A stretch of DNA of 64,000 nt from contig NZ_CP088022.1 in the NCBI RefSeq assembly GCF_013373795.3, positions 7,006,001-7,070,000 of the forward strand, read 5' to 3'. How positions within the stretch are numbered: position 1 is the first letter of the stretch; each line of letters opens with the position of its first letter. The notes beneath the pieces are model-generated. The model saw nothing but the letters and a program-made list of their open reading frames with translations, was not told where the DNA came from and did no database searches. The DNA is from Bradyrhizobium quebecense (GTDB lineage: Bacteria > Pseudomonadota > Alphaproteobacteria > Rhizobiales > Xanthobacteraceae). Of this stretch, positions 1-8,567 are shown piece by piece. The position numbers were made by a program, and so were the translations under genes.

Positions 1-5
1 AACTG

Positions 6-542
6 TCAGCGCTTGGTCATCCGCAACAGCTCGTCGATTGCGGCCTGCTGACGCGGCTTCGGCAGCGTTTGCTCGGACAGCGCATAGCCGATGAACGCCC
101 AATAGAAGATCTGCGCCCGGCCGCGCGCCACGTCGTCGGGGAATCCGGCGTGGCGGAGCAGGGTTTCGATATAGCCGATGCGGCGCTGGTCGACTTCGAG
201 CACGGCGGCGCGCGCCGCGGCATCGGCGGTCGCCCAGCTGCGCACCGCGCGCTCCAGCGCCAGCCGCGCCGAGAAGGTCCGGCGCAGCAGCAGCGCCAGC
301 GCGTCGCCGCCTTCCGGAACGGTCTCGAGCTCGGCGATCACCTGCTCGGCGGCAACCTCGCGCCAATGGTAGAGGATCGCGGTGCGATAGGCGCCGATGT
401 CGGCGAAATGCCAGTAGAAGCTGCCGCGCGAGACCCCGATGGCCTTGGCCAGCGGCTCGGCCTTGAGCGCCGTGAAGCCGTGCTTCGCCAGCGTCTTCAG
501 GCCCTGATCGAGCCAGTCCTTGACCGAGAGCTGTTCCGTCAT
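6..542 (-). CDS. TetR/AcrR-family transcriptional regulator
   Basis: This is a 178-residue DNA-binding repressor-type protein. An N-terminal helix-turn-helix lies at about residues 12-55 (KHGFTALKAEPLAKAIGVSR, then GSFYWHF), the usual TetR signature. The helical C-terminal part would be the ligand and dimer domain. The frame is open much further upstream, but the ATG at 542 directly precedes the HTH at normal TetR spacing, and family length fits. It is divergent from a small membrane protein at 636. Two perfect palindromes of the form ATACA-N4-TGTAT lie between the two genes, so it probably represses itself and that neighbour. The ligand cannot be read from the sequence. Confidence 0.9.
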   Translation of the reverse strand: MTEQLSVKDWLDQGLKTLAKHGFTALKAEPLAKAIGVSRGSFYWHFADIGAYRTAILYHWREVAAEQVIAELETVPEGGDALALLLRRTFSARLALERAVRSWATADAAARAAVLEVDQRRIGYIETLLRHAGFPDDVARGRAQIFYWAFIGYALSEQTLPKPRQQAAIDELLRMTKR

Positions 543-565
543 GGTTCCCTGTCCGCGTCCGGACC

Positions 566-625
566 ATACACAAGTGTATTGACAGGCGCCAGCCGGCGGT
601 GTCCTATCCATACAGCACTGTATGG
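566..625. promoter_or_regulatory. Paired TetR operators (ATACA-N4-TGTAT)
   Basis: There are two perfect inverted repeats. At 566-579 the arms ATACAC/GTGTAT are separated by AA. At 608-625 the arms CCATACAG/CTGTATGG are separated by CA. They share the core ATACA-N4-TGTAT and sit 44 bp apart centre to centre, just over four helical turns. The second covers the ribosome-binding site (GGAG at 624-627) of the gene at 636. This is the layout expected for dimeric TetR sites controlling both divergent genes. Binding itself is inferred. Confidence 0.7.
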
Positions 626-635
626 AGACGTCGCG

Positions 636-986
636 ATGCGTGATCTTTTGCTGCAAGGCGCCGGAATCATCGCCATCCTGGTCAGCCTGATCCATGGCGT
701 TCTCGGCGAGACCAAAGTGTTCGCACGCGCCACCGTCGAGCCGCCGCGGCTGCGTCTCTTGCTTCGTCTGGTCTATCAGGCCGGCACGGTCGCCTGGATC
801 GGGGGCGGCGTGCTGCTGGTCGCCGCGCCGGCGATGGCCTCCGATGCCGCGCGGCACTGGATCGTGGCGACGCTCGCCATCGTGTTCGGCAGCGCCGCGC
901 TCGCCAATGGGGTCGCGACCCGCGGCCGGCATTTCGGCTGGATGGCGATGAGCGCCGTCGTGGCGCTCGCCGCCGCCGGCTACTAG
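636..986 (+). CDS. Small four-helix membrane protein, TetR-controlled
   Basis: This 116-residue, strongly hydrophobic protein has about four predicted membrane spans, at roughly residues 5-25, 38-62, 68-90 and 95-115. The ATG at 636 follows GGAGA at a 7-base spacing; the longer open frame upstream runs through the operators and the divergent TetR gene and is not used. I recognise no catalytic motif. A small integral membrane protein divergent from a TetR regulator is often involved in stress or solvent response, or in transport, but the sequence does not decide this. Confidence 0.75.
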   Translation: MRDLLLQGAGIIAILVSLIHGVLGETKVFARATVEPPRLRLLLRLVYQAGTVAWIGGGVLLVAAPAMASDAARHWIVATLAIVFGSAALANGVATRGRHFGWMAMSAVVALAAAGY

Positions 987-1260
987 CGGGCGCGTGACGA
1001 CCGATCGCATCGGCCTGCGCATGTTTCGCGGAGAACGCGCAGGGCGAGGCGTCGCTGGTCACAACCGGCGAAACCGTCCTGGTTCCGCTCGAGGGCTGAA
1101 GACGTGCGATCGCAGGTCATGTGGAATATTTATGGAGCCATCAATTTCCGTGCGGAATCGGCTTACGCGCGGATAACCATGCCACTGAAAGTTGTAGAAA
1201 ATTATCGAGAAGACAATTCAATCGGCCTAGCTTGTCGGCGCGGACAACCAGGACCGACGC

Positions 1261-3795
1261 ATGTTTCGTGTTCTTACGTGTCTTTCAGGTGAGCATGACT
1301 GGCGGCTCGTTCTGCTGGCCGGCCTGGTCTGCTTCGTTGCCAGCATTGTCGCCGTCAACATCTTCCATCGCGCGATCGCTTCGCAGGCGAGGACGCGGCT
1401 GATCTGGATCGCGATCGCGGGAGCTGCGATCGGCTACGGCATCTGGGCAACACATTTCATCGCCATGCTCGCCTACGAGCCGGGCGTGCCGACCGGCTAC
1501 GGCATCGTCCTCACGGCGCTGTCGCTCGCCGTCGCGATGATGCTGACGTCCGGCGGACTCGGCCTTGCCGCCAGCGACCCCGGCTCCTGGCGTGCGCCGG
1601 TCGGTGGCGCGGTGATCGGAGCCGGCATCGCCAGCATGCATTATCTCGGAATGTGGGCGCTGGAAGTGCCGGGCCACGTGGTGTGGTCGATGGATCTCGT
1701 GGCGGCCTCCATCGTGCTCGGCATGCTGTTCGGTTACGCCGCGCTGTCGGTCGCGGTCCGCTATCAGGATCGCTGGATGTCGCTGGTCGCGGCGCTGTTG
1801 CTGACGCTTGCGATCGTGTCGCATCATTTCACCGCGATGGGCGCGGTCGAGATCGTTCCGGACCCGCTGCAAGCTCCGCAAGCCCTGTCGCTCTCTCCCG
1901 CCTTCCTCGCCATCGTGATCGCGGGCGTGGCGCTGTCCGTGCTCGGGATGAGCCTGGTCGGCGTGCTTGCCGACCGGCGCCTCGCGCTTCGCACCCGTCG
2001 CTTCGAGGAAATCATCAGCCAGCTCTCGCTGGCGCGGCAGCAGGTCGAGGCCTCGCAGAAGGAGCTGGAGGAACACCGGCTCCGGCTGGATACGGCGATC
2101 AACCACATGGGTGAAGGCCTCTGCATGTTCGATGCGGAGAAGCGCCTCGTGGTGTGCAACGATCGCTACGCCAAGATGTACCGGCTGCCGCCCGAATTGC
2201 TGCTGCCCGGCACCGCTCATCGCGAGATCATCACGCATCGGATCGCCAACGGCCTTCTCAAGGGCGAGACCAGCGACAGCGCCGCGACCCAGGTGCTCGC
2301 AACACTGAACGCGCTGCCGGCCGGCGAGATCAGCAGCCGGGTCGACGAGCTTGCCGACGGCCGGCTGATCTGCGTGACGCGACAGCCGATGCCCGGCGGT
2401 GGCTGGGTGGCGACGCATCGCGACGTCACCGAGCAGCGGCGCTCCGAGGCTAAGATCACCCATATGGCGCAACACGACGCGCTGACCGATTTGCCGAATC
2501 GCGTGCTCCTCAAGGAGTGGATGGAGCAGGCGCTCTCCGGCGCGAGATGTGGCGGGCCGAGCCTCGCGGTGCTGATGCTCGATCTCGACCGCTTCAAGGA
2601 CGTCAACGACACGCTTGGACACCCGGCGGGCGATGCGTTGCTGAAGTCGGTGGCCGCACGGTTGCGCCGGTGCGTCAGCGACACTACGCTGGTCGCGCGG
2701 CTCGGCGGCGACGAATTCGCGGTGATCGACCACGTCAGCGATCCGGTCGCGGAAGCCGGTTTGCTCGCGGAGAAGATCAAAAAGGCGCTCAGCGAGCCGA
2801 TCGATCTCGGCGATCATCGGGTGACCACCACGAGCAGCATCGGGATTGCGATCGCACCGCGCGACGGCAGCCATTCCGACGAGGTGCTGCGCAGCGCCGA
2901 TCTTGCGCTCTACTCGGCCAAGAGCGGCGGACGCGGCTCGTTCCGTTTTTTCGAGCCGGAGCTCGATCGGCAGCTGCAGACCCGGCGCAGCCTCGAGCGC
3001 GACATGCGCAGCGCGCTCGCCAACGGTGAGTTCGAGCTGTACTATCAGCCGTTCATCAATGTCGCGAGCGGGGAGACCTGTGGCTTCGAGGCGCTGTTGC
3101 GATGGCATCATCCGCAACGCGGCATGGTCTCACCGGCGCAGTTCATTCCGCTGGCGGAAGAGACCGGCCTGATCGTGCCGCTCGGCGAATGGGTGCTGCG
3201 CACCGCGTGTGCGGAAGCCGCCAAATGGCCCGATGATCTCAAGATCGCTATCAATCTGTCGCCGGTGCAGTTCAGGAGCCCGGAGCTGGTCCCGGTGATC
3301 GTGCACGCGTTAGCGAGCTCGGGCGTTTCGCCTGACAGGCTCGAGCTCGAAGTCACCGAAACGGCGATCATCCAGGACAGCGAGGCGGTGTTCGCGGCGC
3401 TCAGTCAGCTGCATGATCTCGGGGTGCGGATCGCGCTCGACGATTTTGGTACCGGCTATTCGTCGCTGAGCTTCCTGCAGAAGTTTCCGTTCGACAAGGT
3501 CAAGATCGACCGCAGCTTCGTGTCCGAACTCTCGGGCGCAACCGACGAGTCGCGCCGGATTGCGCGCGCGATCGTTCGCTTCGCCGTCAGTCTCGGCAAG
3601 ACGACGACGGCCGAAGGCGTCGAGACCAGGGAGCAGCTCGACATCCTGCGCGCCGACGCCTGCGTGGAAGTGCAGGGCTTCCACTTCAGCCCCGCGGTCC
3701 AGAGCGAGAAGGTCGCACAGATGATCAGTGGGCGGATGCCCGTAACGACCGAACGCCCCGCGGTTCGTCTGGCAATGGCGGGTGCCGCGTCCTGA
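1261..3795 (+). CDS. MHYT-PAS-GGDEF-EAL c-di-GMP turnover protein
   Basis: This is an 844-residue membrane sensor. Residues 1-245 form a seven-helix MHYT sensor with three signature motifs (ATHFIAML near 63, SMHYLGMW, HHFTAMG). MHYT domains are thought to bind copper and sense gases or redox. A PAS-like region follows at about 275-395. The GGDEF domain has an intact GGDEF at 482-486. The EAL domain has EAL at 610-612, plus DDFGTGYSSL and KIDRSF, so phosphodiesterase residues are present. No RxxD inhibitory site sits five residues before GGDEF. The protein could make or degrade c-di-GMP. It appears monocistronic. Confidence 0.93.
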   Translation: MFRVLTCLSGEHDWRLVLLAGLVCFVASIVAVNIFHRAIASQARTRLIWIAIAGAAIGYGIWATHFIAMLAYEPGVPTGYGIVLTALSLAVAMMLTSGGLGLAASDPGSWRAPVGGAVIGAGIASMHYLGMWALEVPGHVVWSMDLVAASIVLGMLFGYAALSVAVRYQDRWMSLVAALLLTLAIVSHHFTAMGAVEIVPDPLQAPQALSLSPAFLAIVIAGVALSVLGMSLVGVLADRRLALRTRRFEEIISQLSLARQQVEASQKELEEHRLRLDTAINHMGEGLCMFDAEKRLVVCNDRYAKMYRLPPELLLPGTAHREIITHRIANGLLKGETSDSAATQVLATLNALPAGEISSRVDELADGRLICVTRQPMPGGGWVATHRDVTEQRRSEAKITHMAQHDALTDLPNRVLLKEWMEQALSGARCGGPSLAVLMLDLDRFKDVNDTLGHPAGDALLKSVAARLRRCVSDTTLVARLGGDEFAVIDHVSDPVAEAGLLAEKIKKALSEPIDLGDHRVTTTSSIGIAIAPRDGSHSDEVLRSADLALYSAKSGGRGSFRFFEPELDRQLQTRRSLERDMRSALANGEFELYYQPFINVASGETCGFEALLRWHHPQRGMVSPAQFIPLAEETGLIVPLGEWVLRTACAEAAKWPDDLKIAINLSPVQFRSPELVPVIVHALASSGVSPDRLELEVTETAIIQDSEAVFAALSQLHDLGVRIALDDFGTGYSSLSFLQKFPFDKVKIDRSFVSELSGATDESRRIARAIVRFAVSLGKTTTAEGVETREQLDILRADACVEVQGFHFSPAVQSEKVAQMISGRMPVTTERPAVRLAMAGAAS

Positions 3796-4004
3796 CTGAA
3801 AGGCCGCGCCGGCAGACCCATGAGGCGCCGCAGCAAGCGGTCAAAACGAAATTGCGCGTGGAGCGCAAAGCGGTTTTCGCAGCCGTTAGAATTTCTCTAA
3901 AGCGTGCCGCGTCCGCGCTTCCTTGACTTGGCAATCACCTCGGCATTGTTCACGCATGTGCTCAGCGCGATGGCGTTGTGGGCATGATCGTCAACGGAGG
4001 GGAG

Positions 4005-4289
4005 ATGCGCGTGAGAGTAATGATGAGCGCTGCGCTTGCAGCGGGCGTTCTGGGGCATTTGGGTTCGGCGGCGTTCGCCGACGGCTACAAGACTTGCACC
4101 AAGCTCGACAAGGCGTCGTGGAAGCCGGCAACCGATGCCGAAGCCAAGGCCAAGGCTGCCGGCTACGAGGTGCGCCGCTCGAAGATCGAGGGCTCCTGCT
4201 ACGAAGTGTACGGCGTCAAGGAAGGCAAGCTCTACGAGCTGTTCTACAGCCCGGAAGATCTCAGCCTGAAGCACACGATCGCGAAGTGA
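4005..4289 (+). CDS. Exported PepSY-domain protein
   Basis: This 94-residue protein has a signal peptide ending near AAFADG, followed by one compact PepSY-like fold (TDAEAKAKAAGYEVRRSKIE, then a SCYEVYG strand). The start at 4005 is chosen because GGAGGGG lies just upstream; GTG at 3978 and ATG at 3984 are in frame but lack such a site. PepSY modules are periplasmic accessory domains, often found with membrane redox proteins. The cytochrome b561 gene begins 10 bases downstream, so the two are almost certainly co-transcribed. A regulatory or electron-transfer accessory role is inferred from that partner. Confidence 0.8.
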   Translation: MRVRVMMSAALAAGVLGHLGSAAFADGYKTCTKLDKASWKPATDAEAKAKAAGYEVRRSKIEGSCYEVYGVKEGKLYELFYSPEDLSLKHTIAK

Positions 4290-4299
4290 AGCAGGCGCG

Positions 4300-4857
4300 A
4301 TGACGAAGGCGGCGCCCGGCGGCCGCGGCGCCACCACCGTGCAGGTCTGGGACCTGCCGCTGCGGTTCTGGCACTGGGCGCTCGCCATTCTCGTCCTGGT
4401 CGCCTGGGTGACGCCCAACGTCTATGACCGGCTGCACCGGCTGGCGGGTTATGCCGTGATCGGGCTATTGGCGTTCCGGCTGATCTGGGGCTTTGCCGGC
4501 ACGCGCTATGCGCGCTTCGGCAAGCTCGGCGTCCGATTGCGCGCCGCGCCGCGCTATATCTGGAATCTCCGCCGCGGCATCACCGGTCGCTATATCGGGC
4601 TCAATCCCGCGGGCACCGTGATGCTGGTGGCACTGCTGCTCACGCTCGCGGTCTCCGCGATTACGGGTGCAATGGAGGTCACCGTCACCTTCTTCGGCGT
4701 CTGGTGGGTCGAGGACACCCACGCCTATGCCTCGGATGCGGCGATCGTCCTGGTCGGGCTGCACGTGCTCGGCGTCGTCGTGGTCGGATTGCTGCAGCGT
4801 CAGAACCTGGTGCGCGCGATGTTCACCGGACGGAAGGTTTTCCGCAGTCCTCGGTAA
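4300..4857 (+). CDS. Cytochrome b561-family membrane electron carrier
   Basis: This 185-residue protein has about four transmembrane helices and histidines at 25 (FWHW), 46, 141 and 155. Their pattern matches the Ni,Fe-hydrogenase/b561 type of di-heme cytochrome b, and it opens with the typical VWDLPLRFWHW signature. It would pass electrons between quinols and a periplasmic acceptor. It follows the PepSY gene by 10 bases and precedes a porin, FMN-protein and ApbE group by 240 bases. I read it as the inner-membrane entry point of that cluster. Confidence 0.88.
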   Translation: MTKAAPGGRGATTVQVWDLPLRFWHWALAILVLVAWVTPNVYDRLHRLAGYAVIGLLAFRLIWGFAGTRYARFGKLGVRLRAAPRYIWNLRRGITGRYIGLNPAGTVMLVALLLTLAVSAITGAMEVTVTFFGVWWVEDTHAYASDAAIVLVGLHVLGVVVVGLLQRQNLVRAMFTGRKVFRSPR

Positions 4858-4981
4858 GCGCCTTCGAGCCGTCAGGCCCGGTCGCGTCTTTGGTTCGGAA
4901 GCCCATGCGCAAATCCGCCTCCGGCGTTGGATGATCCCGACCAACAGTTGAAGCTTATTCTTATTCCAATTCCAAACTTGA

Positions 4982-4995
4982 GCGATTCTAATCGC
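4982..4995. promoter_or_regulatory. Short palindrome upstream of porin gene
   Basis: The perfect 6-2-6 palindrome GCGATT-CT-AATCGC lies about 100 bases upstream of the porin start. It sits in an AT-richer stretch that also holds a short TTATTC direct repeat near 4955-4966. It could be an operator for the downstream operon. No known regulator box is recognised with confidence. Confidence 0.3.
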
Positions 4996-5098
4996 CGAGC
5001 TGCCACTCGGATGACGGAAACTTTCCGAAATCATTCTTAGTGGTGTTAGGTGCGCCCTTATGTCGCGGGCTTTTCGTTTCCGCAGGGCAGGGGGGCAC

Positions 5099-6721
5099 AT
5101 GTCATCGCATCGTTGCGTGGGGTTAGGTGCATCGATACTCGATCTTGGCTTTAATTCCAGGGGCGCGGCGCTGCTCGCGGCGACCGCGCTGTCGATCATC
5201 AGCAGCGGCAGCGCTTTTGGAGCTGAAGATGGCGCGAACGAGGCGTTGCTGAAAAAGCTCGACAAGATGGAGCGGCGTATCCAGGCGCTCGAGGCCGAGT
5301 TGAAGCAGAAGGACAGCCGCACACCCGCGCCGCAGGCGGCGTCGATCCGGAGCGCCAATGCCGCGGCTTCGTCGGTCGAGCCGAAAGAGGCAGCAGACAC
5401 CAAGGACCCGAAGGACGCCAAGAGCAAGCCCGCGGCTCAATCAGCGCAGACGCCGGCCAAGCCGATGTTGCAGTTGCCCCCGCTTCCAGCGGTGGGTGAC
5501 AAGCCCATTCTCGGGCTGACGGACTCGCCCGTGGCCGGTCTCAGCATCGGCGCCTATGGCGAGATCAAGTTCGGCGCCATGCAAAACCCTGCCGCCAACG
5601 GCCAGTGGCAGAAGGGCTTCGATGCTGCACGATTCGTCTTGTTGCCGACCTATGCGATCACACCGAACATCATCTTCAACGCCGAGATCGAGTTCGAGCA
5701 CGCAGGGTCCGGTTTTGACAATGACGACAAGCTGCACGGCACCGCGGAGATCGAGCAGCTCTGGATCGATTTCAAGATCCTCGACCAGTTCAACTGGCGC
5801 GCGCCCGGCATCGATCTCGTGCCGATAGGCTACATCAACCAGCATCACGAGCCGACGCAGTTCTACAGTGTGAACCGGCCCGAATTGTACAACGGCCTTA
5901 TTCCATCGACCTGGAAGGTGCCGTCGAGCAGCGTCTACGGCACCATCAGCGAAGATCTGAAGTATCAGGTGATGGTCAGCACCAGCAACGAGGACTTCGG
6001 CGATACCTTCGACAATCGCACCGCAGCGAAGACCGTGCCGCTTCCCGGAACGCCCTACGCCGCGGGCATCGATGGCCTGAATGGGCTCGGGTTCTCCAGG
6101 CCCCCGCTCGGCGACTTCCAGCAGCTCAACAATGCCGTCGCCGTCTCCGGACGGCTCGACGTCACGCCGACATTCCTGCCCGGGTTCGCGGGAAGTGTGA
6201 GCGCCTACTTCTCGCCGAACACGACGCCACGGGGGGCGCACGATGATCTCGGCAATTTCCTGGGCCACTCCAGTCTGGCGATGTTCGACGCCGAGTTCCG
6301 CTACCGCGTCCCGGAAACGGGCCTCGAGCTTCGCGGCGAGTATGTTCACGCCGAATTCAGCCATCCGGAGAACCTGCGCGCGAACAACGATTCAGATCCC
6401 ACCAACAATGTCGGTAAGGCGATGTACGGCTATTCCGGCGAGATCGCCTATCACGTGCCGCTCGGCACCATCCTGAACAGCGAGTGGGAGGCGGTGCCCT
6501 TCTATCGCTACACCTACCAGAATTTGCAGAGCGGCGGCTTTGCCGGCACGGATGCCAATATGCCGACCGGCGCCGGCCAACGCCAGTTCCACACCGCCGG
6601 CTTCGCGCTCTTCCCGTCACCGAAGATCGCGCTGAAGGCGACCTATCAGCACGTCATCGACAAGAGCATCACCGGCGCGATGTCGGATTCGTTCCTCGGT
6701 GGCGTCGGATTCTTCTTCTGA
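5099..6721 (+). CDS. Outer-membrane porin with N-terminal coiled coil
   Basis: The protein has about 540 residues. A long signal sequence ends near SGSAFGA, followed by a short heptad-like coiled coil (LLKKLDKMERRIQALEAELK, about residues 55-75) as in trimeric porins that touch the cell wall. An Ala/Pro/Lys linker follows, then a beta-barrel region rich in alternating aromatic strands and ending in Phe (GGVGFFF), as outer-membrane proteins do. The start at 5099 follows a GGGGGG-type ribosome site; ATG at 5060 is less likely. It lies immediately upstream of the FMN-binding/ApbE genes, so it may supply the substrate or electron acceptor to the periplasm. Confidence 0.85.
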   Translation: MSSHRCVGLGASILDLGFNSRGAALLAATALSIISSGSAFGAEDGANEALLKKLDKMERRIQALEAELKQKDSRTPAPQAASIRSANAAASSVEPKEAADTKDPKDAKSKPAAQSAQTPAKPMLQLPPLPAVGDKPILGLTDSPVAGLSIGAYGEIKFGAMQNPAANGQWQKGFDAARFVLLPTYAITPNIIFNAEIEFEHAGSGFDNDDKLHGTAEIEQLWIDFKILDQFNWRAPGIDLVPIGYINQHHEPTQFYSVNRPELYNGLIPSTWKVPSSSVYGTISEDLKYQVMVSTSNEDFGDTFDNRTAAKTVPLPGTPYAAGIDGLNGLGFSRPPLGDFQQLNNAVAVSGRLDVTPTFLPGFAGSVSAYFSPNTTPRGAHDDLGNFLGHSSLAMFDAEFRYRVPETGLELRGEYVHAEFSHPENLRANNDSDPTNNVGKAMYGYSGEIAYHVPLGTILNSEWEAVPFYRYTYQNLQSGGFAGTDANMPTGAGQRQFHTAGFALFPSPKIALKATYQHVIDKSITGAMSDSFLGGVGFFF

Positions 6722-6789
6722 GATCAGCACGGCCGCGTCGGAGCAAACGCTCCGCGCGCATGACGAAAACGATTGGAGCCAGGTGAGAG

Positions 6790-7260
6790 ATGACGTGGGT
6801 TCGATATACACTGCCTGCAGCGGCGATCGTGTCGGTTGCTTCGCCGGCCTATGCCGTTCAGTATCTGTCGATCGAGGAGGCGCAGAAGCAGGCGTTTCCG
6901 TCGGCGACGCATTTCACCGAAGTCCAGGCAGGCCGGGTCTGGAAGGCCGAAGCCGGAGGCAAGGTCGCGGGCTTCTTCGTCTTCGACCGGGTGATCGGCA
7001 AGCACCTGTTCATCGACTATGCTGTGGCGCTGACGCCGGGCGGCGCAGTGCATAAGGTCGAAATCCTGCAATATCGGGAGTCCTATGGCGGCGAGATCCG
7101 GAGTCCGAGCTGGCTGGCGCAATTCGTCGGCAAGACCGGCGGCAGCGCGTTGAAGATCAACGGCGACATCCGGAATATTTCTGGCGCGACACTGTCGTCG
7201 ACGCATGTCACGGAGGGCGTTAAGAGGATATTGGCCGCCTATGCCAGTCGTCTCCGATAG
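6790..7260 (+). CDS. Exported FMN-binding domain protein (covalent flavoprotein)
   Basis: This 156-residue protein has a signal peptide (cleavage near SPAYA) and an FMN-binding domain like those of NqrC and RnfG. The flavinylation motif is visible at residues 131-137 as SGATLSS, with Thr134 the likely phosphoester acceptor for FMN. The gene overlaps the ApbE gene by 20 bases, and ApbE is the enzyme that installs this FMN. It is therefore very likely a periplasmic one-flavin electron carrier between the membrane cytochromes and an unknown acceptor. Confidence 0.9.
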   Translation: MTWVRYTLPAAAIVSVASPAYAVQYLSIEEAQKQAFPSATHFTEVQAGRVWKAEAGGKVAGFFVFDRVIGKHLFIDYAVALTPGGAVHKVEILQYRESYGGEIRSPSWLAQFVGKTGGSALKINGDIRNISGATLSSTHVTEGVKRILAAYASRLR

Positions 7261-8152
7261 TCTTCGTCGCGCCCGGCCGCTGCTCGGCACCTTCGTCGAG
7301 ATCGAGGTCGCGGCTGCCGCCGGACCCGAAACGAATGCCGCCATTAACGCCGCATTCGATGCCGTTGCGCGGGTTCATCGGCTGATGAGCTTTCACGAGC
7401 ACGACAGCGACGTCAGCCGCGTCAACCGGGATGCCGGCGTCCGGCCGACGCGCGTTCATGCCTGGACGTTCGAGGTCCTGGAGGCGGCGCTCGAGATGCG
7501 TCGCCGCTCCAAGGGGGCCTTCGATGTCACCGTTGCGCCGGTGTTGCAAGCCATGGGCCTGCTGCCCGGACCGGGCGGCGGTCGCGTCATCGGGCCGGAA
7601 CAGAGCCTCGACAATGCGATCGAGCTGCTGCCCGAATTAGCAGTGCGCCTTCGATCACCGTGCATCACGATCGATCTCGGAGGGATCGCCAAGGGCTTTG
7701 CCGTCGACCGCGCAGTCGAGGTGTTGCGCGGCTTCGATATTCCGGGCGGGGTAGTAAATGCCGGCGGCGATCTTCGGGTGTTCGGACAGGAACAGCACAC
7801 GGTCCATCTGCGCGACCCCCGCGACCCGCTCCACTTGCTCGCTCGTATCAAGCTGACTGATCAGGCGCTGGCATCGACCGCACTTCGTTTTGATTTGGTC
7901 GACGGAGCGCCTCCGGGCACTTCGGCAATCATCGATCCCGCCACGGGCAATCCGACCAACGTCGCGATCGGCGCTACGGTCTGCGCGCCCTCATGCATGA
8001 TCGCCGATGCGCTGACGAAGGCTGTCATGATCTCGGGGACCGATGCCGGCGACCTGCTTGAGCATTACAAGGCAAGTGCCTTGCTGATCTCGACCGACGG
8101 CGACGTTCGGATCACTTCCGACTGGCCTCAGGCGGTGCATCTTGCGGCTTAA
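7241..8152 (+). CDS. apbE: FAD:protein FMN transferase (ApbE family)
   Basis: This 303-residue protein carries the ApbE signatures RARPLLGTFVEIEV at the N-terminus, DLGGIAKGFAVDRAVEVL, and NAGGDLRVFG. The enzyme transfers FMN from FAD to a Thr/Ser of a target protein in a Mg-dependent reaction, normally in the periplasm. No obvious signal peptide or lipobox is visible at the start I chose (ATG 7241, inside the end of the FMN-protein gene), which is unusual and may point to a Tat- or Sec-atypical or cytoplasmic form. Its target is almost certainly the upstream overlapping gene. Confidence 0.92.
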   Translation: MPVVSDSLRRARPLLGTFVEIEVAAAAGPETNAAINAAFDAVARVHRLMSFHEHDSDVSRVNRDAGVRPTRVHAWTFEVLEAALEMRRRSKGAFDVTVAPVLQAMGLLPGPGGGRVIGPEQSLDNAIELLPELAVRLRSPCITIDLGGIAKGFAVDRAVEVLRGFDIPGGVVNAGGDLRVFGQEQHTVHLRDPRDPLHLLARIKLTDQALASTALRFDLVDGAPPGTSAIIDPATGNPTNVAIGATVCAPSCMIADALTKAVMISGTDAGDLLEHYKASALLISTDGDVRITSDWPQAVHLAA

Positions 8153-8561
8153 ACGTTCATTTCGCTATTCGATGTACGCGACGTTCGGAGCGTTGTTATT
8201 GACGGGCGCCGGTTGGCTGGTGGCGGATTGGCAAAAGAACGTTGCCGGCGACGAGATATGGCAGCAGGCCGCCGCCAATTTATTGATGGTTCATGGCGGG
8301 GTCGCCATGCTGGCGCTGTTAACGCTGGGCGCCCTCATCCCCGTGCATCTGCTGCGCGCGTGGCGGAGCCGGAAGAATCGCATTTCGGGATCGATCATGG
8401 CGGCGTTCAATGCGGTCCTGATCGTGACCGCCTTCGGGCTCTATTATCTTGGATCCGAGGAGGTGCGGCCCTGGATGAGTTGGATCCACCTCACAGCGGG
8501 ATTTGCCCTCTCCCTGATGTTTCCGCTTCACATCTGGCTGGGCCGACGAGAGTTGCGGTGA
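8142..8561 (+). CDS. Four-helix membrane protein with four membrane histidines (putative cytochrome b)
   Basis: This 139-residue protein has four predicted helices. Histidines 51 and 69 fall in helix 2, and 116 and 130 in helix 4, an arrangement suited to two b-hemes across the membrane. The frame opens with TTG at 8142, overlapping the apbE stop, with an alternative ATG at 8172 that would shorten the N-terminus by ten residues. Its translational coupling to apbE and the FMN protein suggests it donates electrons to the flavoprotein. A diheme ferric-reductase-like role is one possibility; family assignment is not certain. Confidence 0.75.
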   Translation: MRLKRSFRYSMYATFGALLLTGAGWLVADWQKNVAGDEIWQQAAANLLMVHGGVAMLALLTLGALIPVHLLRAWRSRKNRISGSIMAAFNAVLIVTAFGLYYLGSEEVRPWMSWIHLTAGFALSLMFPLHIWLGRRELR

Positions 8562-8567
8562 AGCGCC

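Noticed and set aside
1285..3117. Long minus-strand open frame opposite the GGDEF-EAL gene
   Set aside because: It is a GC-driven shadow: Arg/His/Asp-rich, no domain, and fully inside a well-supported gene.
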